DNA of 5,692 nt from RGIG3994 sp045589735 (GTDB lineage: Bacteria; Bacillota; Clostridia; Oscillospirales; CAG-272): NCBI GenBank assembly GCA_045589735.1, contig JAZNPQ010000149.1:1-5692 (forward strand), given 5' to 3'. Each line of letters starts with the position of its first letter. Position 1 is the stretch's first letter. Shown here one piece after another: positions 1 to 5,144 of this stretch. Made by a program: the position numbers and the translations under genes. The notes beneath the pieces were generated by a model. It saw only the letters and a program-made list of their open reading frames with translations. It made no database searches and was not told where the DNA came from.

Positions 1-13
1 GCCCGAGCAACCG

Positions 14-151
14 TTGAAAGATAAACAAACAATTAAAATATATCCCTTTTTTGAAGTTTTTTGAAGATTCCAAAGAAACTTTTTGCAAAAAGTTTCTTTG
101 GCGGGGTATGGGCCAGAGCCCCACATAATCTTTACCTACAAATCAAAATTT
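14..151 (+). repeat. Structured interspersed repeat element, left copy
   Basis: This is the left member of an inverted pair; the right member is at 5553-5688. Blocks shared in the same order are TTGAAAGATAAACAAA (14-29), TTGAAGTTTTTTGAAGATTC (51-70), a perfect 32-nt palindrome (70-101), a G-rich segment ending in an AGAGCCC hairpin (101-121), and an ACCxAxAAATCAAAATTT block (134-151, 16 of 18 matches). The stretch 30-50 and the stretch 122-133 are poorly conserved. It encodes no protein that I can see. Conserved hairpins separated by loose spacers suggest a small non-autonomous element or a structured intergenic repeat. No transposase and no clear target-site duplication are visible. The family name is unknown to me. 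Confidence 0.85.
70..101. repeat. Perfect 32-nt palindrome within left repeat
   Basis: The two 16-nt arms are exact reverse complements, with the core CTTTTTGCAAAAAG at the centre. As RNA it would fold into a long hairpin on either strand, since a palindrome reads the same both ways. A T-run does not follow it on the + strand (GCGGGG follows), so it is not a standard rho-independent terminator for + transcription. Compared with the right copy, the pairs 71/100, 72/99 and 76/95 differ, with both partners changed. Confidence 0.9.
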
Positions 152-197
152 ACCCATAAAATTTCATATCCAAAAATTCACATTCAAAAAAATCGTG

Positions 198-226
198 TTG
201 ACTGTTTATTTCTCATTCGGTAGGGA
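198..226 (+). promoter_or_regulatory. Possible promoter of mazF
   Basis: A good -35 box, TTGACT, is at 198-203. At 17-bp spacing the -10 position (221-226) reads TAGGGA, which is poor. A better -10-like TAGAAT at 232-237 lies 28 bp from the -35, too far for normal use, and has no good -35 of its own. The true start of transcription is therefore unclear, and expression may be weak or activator-dependent. Confidence 0.3.
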
Positions 227-261
227 AAAAATAGAATTGAAAGATAAAAAGCCCTACTGAA
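216..261 (+). promoter_or_regulatory. Leader inverted repeat upstream of mazF
   Basis: TTCGGTAGGG (216-225) pairs with CCCTACTGAA (252-261) over 10 bp with one G-T pair, enclosing a 26-nt AT-rich loop. The right arm runs into the ribosome site AAAGGA (260-265), 9 nt before the ATG at 275. It could be an mRNA hairpin that dampens translation of the toxin, or a DNA operator overlapping the promoter. The pairing is seen directly; the role is inference. Confidence 0.45.
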
Positions 262-274
262 AGGAATTAATAAT

Positions 275-676
275 ATGACACAGGTCAAACGCGGAGATAT
301 ATTTTATGCCGATCTAAGTCCCGTCGTCGGCTCGGAGCAGGGGGGGCTGCGCCCCGTCCTTATAATACAGAACGACGTTGGAAACCGTTACAGTCCCACC
401 GTCATCGCGGCGGCTATTACATCACGTATGGGTAAAACACGTATGCCCACACACATCGACATACACGCCGAAAAGGTCGGTCTTGCAAAGGATTCGGTGA
501 TTCTGCTTGAACAGATACGTACGCTCGATAAGCGCAGGCTTAAGGAAAAGCTCGGACATCTTGACGACGCTATGATGAATTCGGTAAATTCCGCTATAGC
601 CGTCAGCTTCGGTCTGTCCGAGCCGAACCATAATGTTGCTGTAGCCACAAACGAAAATGGCGGAGTTATTGCGTGA
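275..676 (+). CDS. mazF: MazF/PemK-family endoribonuclease toxin (NdoA-like)
   Basis: The 133-residue product closely matches Bacillus subtilis NdoA (EndoA, 116 aa), a sequence-specific single-strand mRNA interferase. The N-terminus carries KRGDIFYADLSPVVGSEQGG, then RPVLIIQND, and later DSVILLEQIRTLDKRRL. Arg26 and Thr49 sit where the family's catalytic Arg and Thr are found. The protein is cytoplasmic with no signal peptide. The C-terminus extends about 15-17 residues beyond NdoA with a low-complexity tail. The start ATG has AAAGGA 9 nt upstream. In Bacillus the antitoxin gene lies directly upstream; here the upstream 274 bp holds a repeat element and no reading frame for one, so the gene stands alone in this window. 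All recognised active-site positions are intact, so it appears functional. Family assignment is firm; target sequence and partner are not known. Confidence 0.95.
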   Translation: MTQVKRGDIFYADLSPVVGSEQGGLRPVLIIQNDVGNRYSPTVIAAAITSRMGKTRMPTHIDIHAEKVGLAKDSVILLEQIRTLDKRRLKEKLGHLDDAMMNSVNSAIAVSFGLSEPNHNVAVATNENGGVIA

Positions 677-705
677 AAAATTAAAAAAATTGTATATTTT
701 TTCAC
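673..705 (+). terminator. Weak AT-rich hairpin at mazF stop
   Basis: GTGAAAAA (673-680) pairs with TTTTTCAC (698-705) over 8 bp around a 17-nt AT-rich loop; the arm includes the mazF stop codon. The stem is almost all A-T and is followed by ACAAACCCC rather than a T-run. It may slow or partly end mazF transcription but is not a convincing terminator. Confidence 0.25.
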
Positions 706-712
706 AAACCCC

Positions 713-741
713 TTGATTTTATTGCAAAAAAATATTATACT
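713..741 (+). promoter_or_regulatory. Sigma-A type promoter of fba
   Basis: TTGATT (713-718) and TATACT (736-741) are separated by exactly 17 bp, which predicts a transcript start near 748 and a leader of about 47 nt. The ribosome site AAGGAG (781-786) lies 8 nt before the ATG. This gives the aldolase gene its own transcription start, independent of mazF. Confidence 0.75.
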
Positions 742-747
742 ATTAGA

Positions 748-763
748 GTTAAGAAGCTTTAAC
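748..763. promoter_or_regulatory. Dyad at predicted fba transcription start
   Basis: GTTAA (748-752) and TTAAC (759-763) form perfect inverted arms around 6 bases, placed at the predicted +1 of the fba promoter. The position suits a repressor site. The arms are short and AT-rich, so chance is a real possibility. Confidence 0.25.
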
Positions 764-794
764 GTATAAAATTTTTTTGTAAGGAGAAAATAAA

Positions 795-1754
795 ATGGCT
801 CTTGTAACAACAAAAGAGATGTTCAAGAAGGCATATGATGGCGGTTACGCTATCGGTGCTTTTAACATCAACAACATGGAGATTATTCAGGCTATCACAG
901 AGGCAGCCGCAGAGAACAAGTCTCCCGTAATACTTCAGGTTTCGGCAGGCGCACGTAAGTATGCAAAGCACGCATATCTTATGGGTCTTGCAAAGGCAGC
1001 AGCCGAGGATTCGGGCGTTGATTTTGCTCTTCACCTCGACCACGGCGCAGATTTCGAGATCTGCAAATCCTGCATTGACGGCGGATTTACATCTGTTATG
1101 ATCGACGGCTCTCACCACAGCTATGAGGACAATATCGCGGTTACACGTAAGGTCGTTGAGTACGCTCACGAGCGCGGCGTTGTTGTTGAGGGTGAGCTTG
1201 GTGTTCTCGCAGGCGTTGAGGATGACGTAGTTGCTGAGCACTCGTCCTATACACGTCCCGAAGAGGTTGAGGATTTCGTAACACGTACGGGTGTTGACTC
1301 TCTCGCTATCTCTATCGGAACAAGCCACGGCGCATACAAGTTCACAGCAAAGCAGTGCACAAGAAACGAAGAGGGTATCCTCGTTCCGCCTCCGCTTCGC
1401 TTTGACATTCTTGAGGAGATCGAAAAGAGACTCCCCGGATTCCCGATCGTTCTTCACGGCGCTTCGTCGGTACCCCAGGAGTACGTAAAGGAGATCAACG
1501 AGCTTGGCGGCGCACTTCCGGACGCTGTCGGTATTCCCGAAGAGCAGCTCCGCAAGGCAGCAAAGATGGCAGTATGTAAGATCAATATCGACTCGGATAT
1601 CCGTCTCGCTATGACAGCAGGTATCCGTCGCGTTCTTGCTAACGATCCTTCCGCATTTGACCCCCGCGCATACCTCAAGGTTGCACGTGACGAGGTCAAG
1701 AAGATGGTCGCACACAAGATCGTTAACGTTCTCGGATCCAACAATACTCTCTAA
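795..1754 (+). CDS. fba: Class II fructose-1,6-bisphosphate aldolase
   Basis: The product, 319 residues, cleaves fructose 1,6-bisphosphate to dihydroxyacetone phosphate and glyceraldehyde 3-phosphate, reversibly, in the cytoplasm as a zinc enzyme of glycolysis and gluconeogenesis. The N-terminus MALVTTKEMFKKAYDGGYAIGAFN is typical of the family. HLDHG places the catalytic Asp at 82 and a zinc His at 83. VEGELG gives the Glu134 ligand position, and the remaining metal and phosphate sites appear as GTSHG (His178), VLHGASS (His221) and NIDSD (264-268). Length is close to that of clostridial aldolases of this type. Strong promoter, optimal AAGGAG site and strong terminator fit a highly expressed single-gene unit. 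Related class II enzymes act on tagatose bisphosphate, but the sequence resembles the glycolytic enzyme. Confidence 0.95.
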   Translation: MALVTTKEMFKKAYDGGYAIGAFNINNMEIIQAITEAAAENKSPVILQVSAGARKYAKHAYLMGLAKAAAEDSGVDFALHLDHGADFEICKSCIDGGFTSVMIDGSHHSYEDNIAVTRKVVEYAHERGVVVEGELGVLAGVEDDVVAEHSSYTRPEEVEDFVTRTGVDSLAISIGTSHGAYKFTAKQCTRNEEGILVPPPLRFDILEEIEKRLPGFPIVLHGASSVPQEYVKEINELGGALPDAVGIPEEQLRKAAKMAVCKINIDSDIRLAMTAGIRRVLANDPSAFDPRAYLKVARDEVKKMVAHKIVNVLGSNNTL

Positions 1755-1765
1755 TTTCAAAAAAT

Positions 1766-1806
1766 AACAAGGAACAGATGCAAAATCTGTTCCTTGTTTA
1801 TTTTTT
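1766..1806 (+). terminator. Rho-independent terminator of fba
   Basis: AACAAGGAACAGAT (1766-1779) pairs perfectly with ATCTGTTCCTTGTT (1785-1798) over 14 bp with a GCAAA loop, followed by TATTTTTT. It begins 11 bases after the fba stop and separates fba from the degV operon. Confidence 0.92.
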
Positions 1807-1820
1807 CATGCAGTTTTCAG

Positions 1821-1853
1821 GTGTAATACACTTAAATACACATTAATTTAAGT
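1821..1853. promoter_or_regulatory. Operator-like repeat array upstream of degV promoter
   Basis: Three overlapping symmetries sit just upstream of the -35 box at 1862. GTGTAATACAC (1821-1831) is a palindrome of 5-bp arms around one base. AATACAC occurs at 1825-1831 and again at 1835-1841, ten bases apart, which is about one helical turn. ACTTAAAT (1830-1837) and ATTTAAGT (1846-1853) form a perfect 8-bp inverted repeat around 8 bases. Such a layout fits a dimeric regulator or an activator bound upstream. The TetR-family product of the same operon is the obvious local candidate, but nothing in the sequence proves the pairing. Confidence 0.45.
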
Positions 1854-1861
1854 TTTTGCTA

Positions 1862-1889
1862 TTGACAAAATAGAAATAAATGGTATAAT
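1862..1889 (+). promoter_or_regulatory. Near-consensus promoter of fakB-fakA-tetR operon
   Basis: TTGACA (1862-1867) and TATAAT (1884-1889) are both exact consensus hexamers, 16 bp apart, and TGG immediately before the -10 makes an extended -10. The predicted start is near 1896, at a GTTAAC palindrome (1899-1904). A promoter this strong for a lipid-metabolism operon would be expected to need a repressor. Confidence 0.88.
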
Positions 1890-1922
1890 GTTATCAGTGT
1901 TAACTTAAAAGGAGAAAAAATT

Positions 1923-2792
1923 ATGTCTTATTTTACGATTCTTACAGACTCATCATGTGACTTGCCGGCAAATACAGCCGATCAGCTCCATACGAGAGTT
2001 GTTCCGCTTTCGGTTTTTGCTGACGGAAAACAGTACTATAATTTTCTTGACGGATCTCATATAGGCTTTGAGGAATTTTACGACAGACTCAAGGGCGGTG
2101 AGCTTATAACCACAAGTGCTATCAACGTAAGTCAGATAAAGATTGCAATGGAGGCTGAGCTTATGTCGGGTCACGACGTGCTTTACATCGGATTCTCGAG
2201 CGGACTCAGCGGAACGTATAACGCAGGTAAGCAGGCGGCGGCAGAGCTTGAGGGAGTTTATCCCGGAAAGCACGTATATACCGTTGACTCTCTCTGTGCC
2301 TCTCTCGGTCAGGGACTTCTCGTTTATCTCTGCGTTATGAAGAGAAGAGAAGGCTGGACTGTCGAGCAGGTACGCGATTACGCGGAGGAAATGAAGCTCA
2401 AGATATGTCACTGGTTCACTGTTGACGACCTTCACCACTTAAAGCGCGGTGGAAGAGTTTCGGGAGTTACCGCAGTTGTCGGTTCTATGCTTAACATAAA
2501 GCCCGTTATGCACGTAAACAATGACGGTAAGCTTGAAAATGTATCAAAAGCAAGAGGACGCAACGCGGCTATCAATGCTCTGTTTGACAAGCTCTGTGAG
2601 GGCGCTGTTGATCCTGAAAATCAAGTAATATTCATCAGCCACGGAAACTGCAGAAGTGACGCCGACAAGCTTGCAAAAATGATAAGAGAAAAATTCGGTT
2701 GCAAGGTGCTTATAAACTTTGTAGGACCTGTTATCGGAGCACATTCGGGACAGGGAACACTTGCACTCTTCTTTGTTGGAAACGAAAGATAA
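1923..2792 (+). CDS. DegV family fatty acid-binding protein (FakB-like)
   Basis: The 289-residue product is a complete DegV protein. In Firmicutes such proteins (FakB) bind a fatty acid and present its carboxylate for phosphorylation by FakA, giving acyl-phosphate for phospholipid synthesis. Visible motifs are TDSSCDLP (8-15), TTSAINVSQ (63-71), FSSGLSGTYNAG (91-102), VDSLCASLGQG (121-131), HHLKRGGRVSG (171-181) and GPVIGAHSGQGT near the C-terminus with His274. The Ser93 and His274 regions correspond to ligand-contacting parts of the family. The last motif is usually H-x-GPG; here Gln replaces Pro, which may be a local variant. AAAGGAG lies 8 nt before the ATG. It is followed 50 bp later by fakA without a terminator, supporting a FakB role. 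The preferred fatty acid cannot be read from the sequence. Confidence 0.93.
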   Translation: MSYFTILTDSSCDLPANTADQLHTRVVPLSVFADGKQYYNFLDGSHIGFEEFYDRLKGGELITTSAINVSQIKIAMEAELMSGHDVLYIGFSSGLSGTYNAGKQAAAELEGVYPGKHVYTVDSLCASLGQGLLVYLCVMKRREGWTVEQVRDYAEEMKLKICHWFTVDDLHHLKRGGRVSGVTAVVGSMLNIKPVMHVNNDGKLENVSKARGRNAAINALFDKLCEGAVDPENQVIFISHGNCRSDADKLAKMIREKFGCKVLINFVGPVIGAHSGQGTLALFFVGNER

Positions 2793-2809
2793 ATAAACGA
2801 AAGATAAAT
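2780..2809 (+). repeat. 15-bp tandem duplication over the degV stop
   Basis: AAACGAAAGATAAAT occurs twice with no gap, at 2780-2794 and 2795-2809. The first copy contains the last codons and TAA stop of degV. As 15 is a multiple of three, the second copy carries a second TAA in the same frame (2805-2807). It looks like a slippage or repair duplication that left the protein unchanged. Confidence 0.9.
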
Positions 2810-2827
2810 TAAGGGGATCATTACTTT

Positions 2828-2834
2828 AGGGGGA
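2828..2834 (+). promoter_or_regulatory. Ribosome binding site of fakA
   Basis: AGGGGGA lies 8 nt before the ATG at 2843 and supports that start. A similar AAGGGGAT stands upstream at 2811-2818, too far from the ATG to act directly. No terminator or promoter is seen between the degV stop and this site, so fakA is read from the degV promoter. Confidence 0.6.
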
Positions 2835-2842
2835 TTTAAAAA

Positions 2843-4459
2843 ATGGAGAAAATATACGCAAGAGATTATTATGCTATGCTGACATATGCCGCGTCACGTC
2901 TTACGAACAAGGCAGAGGAAGTCAATGCACTTAACGTTTTTCCTGTTCCGGACGGTGATACTGGTTCAAATATGAGCATGACTATATCGGGCGTTTCGGG
3001 AATTACAGAGGATATGCTGGCGTCGGTCGGTTCGGTTTCGTCGTCCGCAGCAGACCTTATGCTGCGCTCGGCAAGAGGTAATTCAGGCGTTATTCTGTCG
3101 GTATATTTCAGAGGTATCGCGGCGGAGCTTAACGGTCTCGAGTTTGCTGAAGCAAAGGATATTGTAAGAGCGTTGGCGTCAGGTACAAAGGCGGCGTACG
3201 GTTCTGTAATGAACCCCACCGAGGGTACTATACTGTCGGTAATGCGCGCGGCATCCGAGGCTGTGTCAGACTTTGACGGTGAATCTGTAACCGAGCTGTT
3301 TAAAACCGCGCTCACCGCGGCTGAAGAAGCTCTTGCAAGAACACCGGAGCAGCTTCCCGTACTTAAAGAAGCGGGCGTCGTTGACGCCGGCGGATGTGGA
3401 TTTATACTTATACTTTCGGCTATGACGTCGGTGCTTTCGGGAGATACCGAGGACTTTGAGCTTCCAAAGCCCAAGGCGGCGGTACAGATGAGCGCTGCGG
3501 CGGCGTGTGACGCTGAAATAGTATTCCCGTACTGCACCGAATGTATCGTTGAAAAATCCGACGAATACAAAGGAGAGGGCACAGCCAAGGAGCTTCACGA
3601 GTTCCTGCTTTCGGGTATCGGTGACAGTCTTGTTTTCGTCGAAGACACGTCTATAATCAAGCTTCACATACACACAGACCATCCGGGTAACGTGCTCAGT
3701 GAGGCTGAAAAATACGGTATGTTCCTCACTGTTAAGATAGAAAATATGAGACAGCAGCACACAGAGCTTTCGTCTACCGTAGGCGCAGATCTTTTGGACG
3801 GTGTCGGATTTGTTGCGGTATCGAACGGAGACGGAATCAAGGAGATATTCCTTGATCTCGGAGTAAACGAGATAGTATCAGGTGGGCAGACGATGAATCC
3901 GAGTACGGACGATCTGCTTGATGCCATAAAGAAGGTTGGCAAAAAGCAGGTGTTTGTGCTTCCCAATAACTCGAATATAGTGCTGTCGGCAGAGCAGACT
4001 GTTGATCTTGCAAAGGATCTTGGAATCGAGGTCAGAGTAATTCCGTCGAAGTCAATTCCTCAGGGAATCACAGCACTTTACGATTTCGACCCCGAAGCCG
4101 ATATAGACACAAACGAAAAGGCAATGCGCGAAGGACTCAAAGAGGTCATATCTCTTTCAGTAACAAACGCGGTACGTGATGCCGTTATCGGTGATCTTAA
4201 AATAAAAGAAGGACAGTTTATCGGTCTTTGCGAAAACAAGGTAAGAGAGGTAGACGACACCCTTGACGGTTGCGTTGAAAAGCTTATAGGACGGGTGGTC
4301 GATTCTTCTTGCGTGACTGTGTACGTGGGAGAAGGACTTGACGATAGCGATACAAGCAGAGTTACAAAGCTTATCGAGGACAAACTCGGAGATTCTGTTG
4401 ACTTTACCGTTATATACGGCGGTCAGCCCGTATATTCGCTCATAATTTCGGGTGAATAA
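2843..4459 (+). CDS. fakA: Fatty acid kinase catalytic subunit FakA (DAK2 domain, YloV family)
   Basis: The 538-residue product aligns along its length with Staphylococcus aureus FakA (548 aa), which phosphorylates a FakB-bound fatty acid using ATP. The N-terminal DAK2/DhaL-like kinase domain (about 1-200) has NVFPVPDGDTGSNM with Asp37 and Asp39 for Mg-ATP, then RSARGNSGVIL (75-85), NPTEGTIL (124-131) and GVVDAGGCG (178-186). The middle domain has YCTE with Cys231 and HIHTDHPG with His275 and His277, matching the Cys-His-His metal site of FakA. The C-terminal DegV-like domain shows GGQTMNPST (347-355), LPNNSNI (373-379) and IPSKSIPQG (400-408). All key residues are present, so it should be active in the cytoplasm. 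It is distinct from dihydroxyacetone kinase, which lacks the last two domains. The adjoining degV gene is the likely partner. Confidence 0.94.
   Translation: MEKIYARDYYAMLTYAASRLTNKAEEVNALNVFPVPDGDTGSNMSMTISGVSGITEDMLASVGSVSSSAADLMLRSARGNSGVILSVYFRGIAAELNGLEFAEAKDIVRALASGTKAAYGSVMNPTEGTILSVMRAASEAVSDFDGESVTELFKTALTAAEEALARTPEQLPVLKEAGVVDAGGCGFILILSAMTSVLSGDTEDFELPKPKAAVQMSAAAACDAEIVFPYCTECIVEKSDEYKGEGTAKELHEFLLSGIGDSLVFVEDTSIIKLHIHTDHPGNVLSEAEKYGMFLTVKIENMRQQHTELSSTVGADLLDGVGFVAVSNGDGIKEIFLDLGVNEIVSGGQTMNPSTDDLLDAIKKVGKKQVFVLPNNSNIVLSAEQTVDLAKDLGIEVRVIPSKSIPQGITALYDFDPEADIDTNEKAMREGLKEVISLSVTNAVRDAVIGDLKIKEGQFIGLCENKVREVDDTLDGCVEKLIGRVVDSSCVTVYVGEGLDDSDTSRVTKLIEDKLGDSVDFTVIYGGQPVYSLIISGE
4450..4455 (+). 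promoter_or_regulatory. Ribosome site deciding the tetR start
   Basis: GGGTGA, formed by the final codons of fakA, lies 5 nt before the ATG at 4461. An in-frame GTG at 4452 would overlap this site and has nothing like a ribosome site of its own upstream, so the ATG is preferred. The arrangement TAATATG couples tetR translation to fakA. Confidence 0.55.
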
Positions 4460-4460
4460 T

Positions 4461-5045
4461 ATGACGGATCCCATAACAAAAGAGTACGTTGACACAAAAA
4501 GCGCACTGATACGTGCGGGACTCAAGGAGCTGAGAGAAAACGGATACAACAATTTCTCGATCCGCCGCGTAGCCGCAGATTGCGGTATATCGTGCGCCGC
4601 TCCGTACCGTCATTTCAAGAACAAGGGTGAATTTGTACTCGAAATATTCAGGTATATCAACCGCGAATGGTATTTGACGCAGAACGTAATACTCAGCGAG
4701 TACGCAGACGATAAGGACAGACTTATTGAGATAAGTGTGTCGTACGTCAGGTTTCTTGTCGATCATCCGGACTTCTTTGCGCTACTCATGTCGAGTATTG
4801 AGGGGATGGGAGATGAGGAACGTATCAAAGTGAAGTCAGGAGTCAGCACTTGTGTTCGAGGACTTGTTGAGAATTATTGCAATCGCGTGGGAATGTCCGA
4901 TACCGATCGTGACCGAAAGATGTATATAATAAGGTCAATAATAATGGGCGGCGCGTGGATGATACTCAACGGAGAGACAGATAACAGCGAAAAAGCATTG
5001 GATTTCGTTCGCTCCTCGGTCGCAAGAGAGTTTGATATTGAATAA
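4461..5045 (+). CDS. TetR/AcrR family transcriptional regulator
   Basis: The product is 194 residues from the ATG at 4461, normal for the family. The N-terminal DNA-binding domain covers about residues 12-58: the helix-turn-helix is SIRRVAADCGISCAAPYRHF (33-52), followed by KNKGEF, the usual end of the motif. The C-terminal part (about 65-194) is helical and variable, as expected for ligand binding and dimerisation, and gives no clue to the ligand. It begins one base after the fakA stop and shares the fakB-fakA transcript. A regulator so placed often controls its own operon, so a fatty acid, acyl-phosphate or acyl-CoA ligand is plausible, as is the repeat array at 1821-1853 as its site. That link is inference; the family call is secure. 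Confidence 0.9.
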   Translation: MTDPITKEYVDTKSALIRAGLKELRENGYNNFSIRRVAADCGISCAAPYRHFKNKGEFVLEIFRYINREWYLTQNVILSEYADDKDRLIEISVSYVRFLVDHPDFFALLMSSIEGMGDEERIKVKSGVSTCVRGLVENYCNRVGMSDTDRDRKMYIIRSIIMGGAWMILNGETDNSEKALDFVRSSVAREFDIE

Positions 5046-5052
5046 TCATTAT

Positions 5053-5087
5053 AAAATCGGCAGAAGGATTGATTCTCTGCCGATTTT
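5053..5087 (+). terminator. Terminator of the fak operon
   Basis: AAAATCGGCAGA (5053-5064) pairs perfectly with TCTGCCGATTTT (5076-5087) over 12 bp with an 11-nt loop. The T-run is short and lies in the descending arm. It starts 7 bases after the tetR stop. Its loop carries the -35 box of the next promoter. Confidence 0.8.
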
Positions 5088-5097
5088 GTGGTATAAT
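5069..5097 (+). promoter_or_regulatory. Promoter of the MazG-like gene, overlapping the terminator
   Basis: TTGATT (5069-5074) and TATAAT (5092-5097) are 17 bp apart, with TGG before the -10 as an extended -10. The -35 lies within the loop of the terminator hairpin and the spacer is largely its right arm. Predicted start is near 5104, giving a leader of about 40 nt with AAGGAGA at 5134-5140. Confidence 0.78.
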
Positions 5098-5144
5098 TAG
5101 GATACAAATTAATAACATTTATTGAAATAAAACAAGGAGAAGAA

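Noticed and set aside
53..96. Alternative RNA pairing of GAAGTTTTTTG (53-63) with the right palindrome arm (86-96), as in a riboswitch-like toggle
   Set aside because: It pairs with two wobbles in the left copy, but the right copy has a mismatch at the same place, so it is not conserved, unlike the main hairpin.
14..248. TTGAAAGATAAA at 14-25 and 237-248 as flanking direct repeats of an inserted element
   Set aside because: The right-hand repeat copy has no matching second flank at the corresponding distance, so it does not behave as a consistent element end or target duplication.
759..1760. A 333-codon open frame on the - strand covering all of fba
   Set aside because: It has an implausible Cys-rich product, no family resemblance and no ribosome site that I could see; it is an antisense shadow of the biased codon use of the highly expressed fba gene.
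2869..3588. A 239-codon open frame on the - strand within fakA
   Set aside because: The product is Ser/Ala-rich low complexity with no recognisable motif, and it lies wholly opposite the conserved kinase domain.
4452..4460. GTG at 4452 as an earlier start of the TetR gene
   Set aside because: It would add three residues, overlaps the fakA stop, and would place the only ribosome-like site GGGTGA on top of the start codon; the ATG at 4461 fits better.
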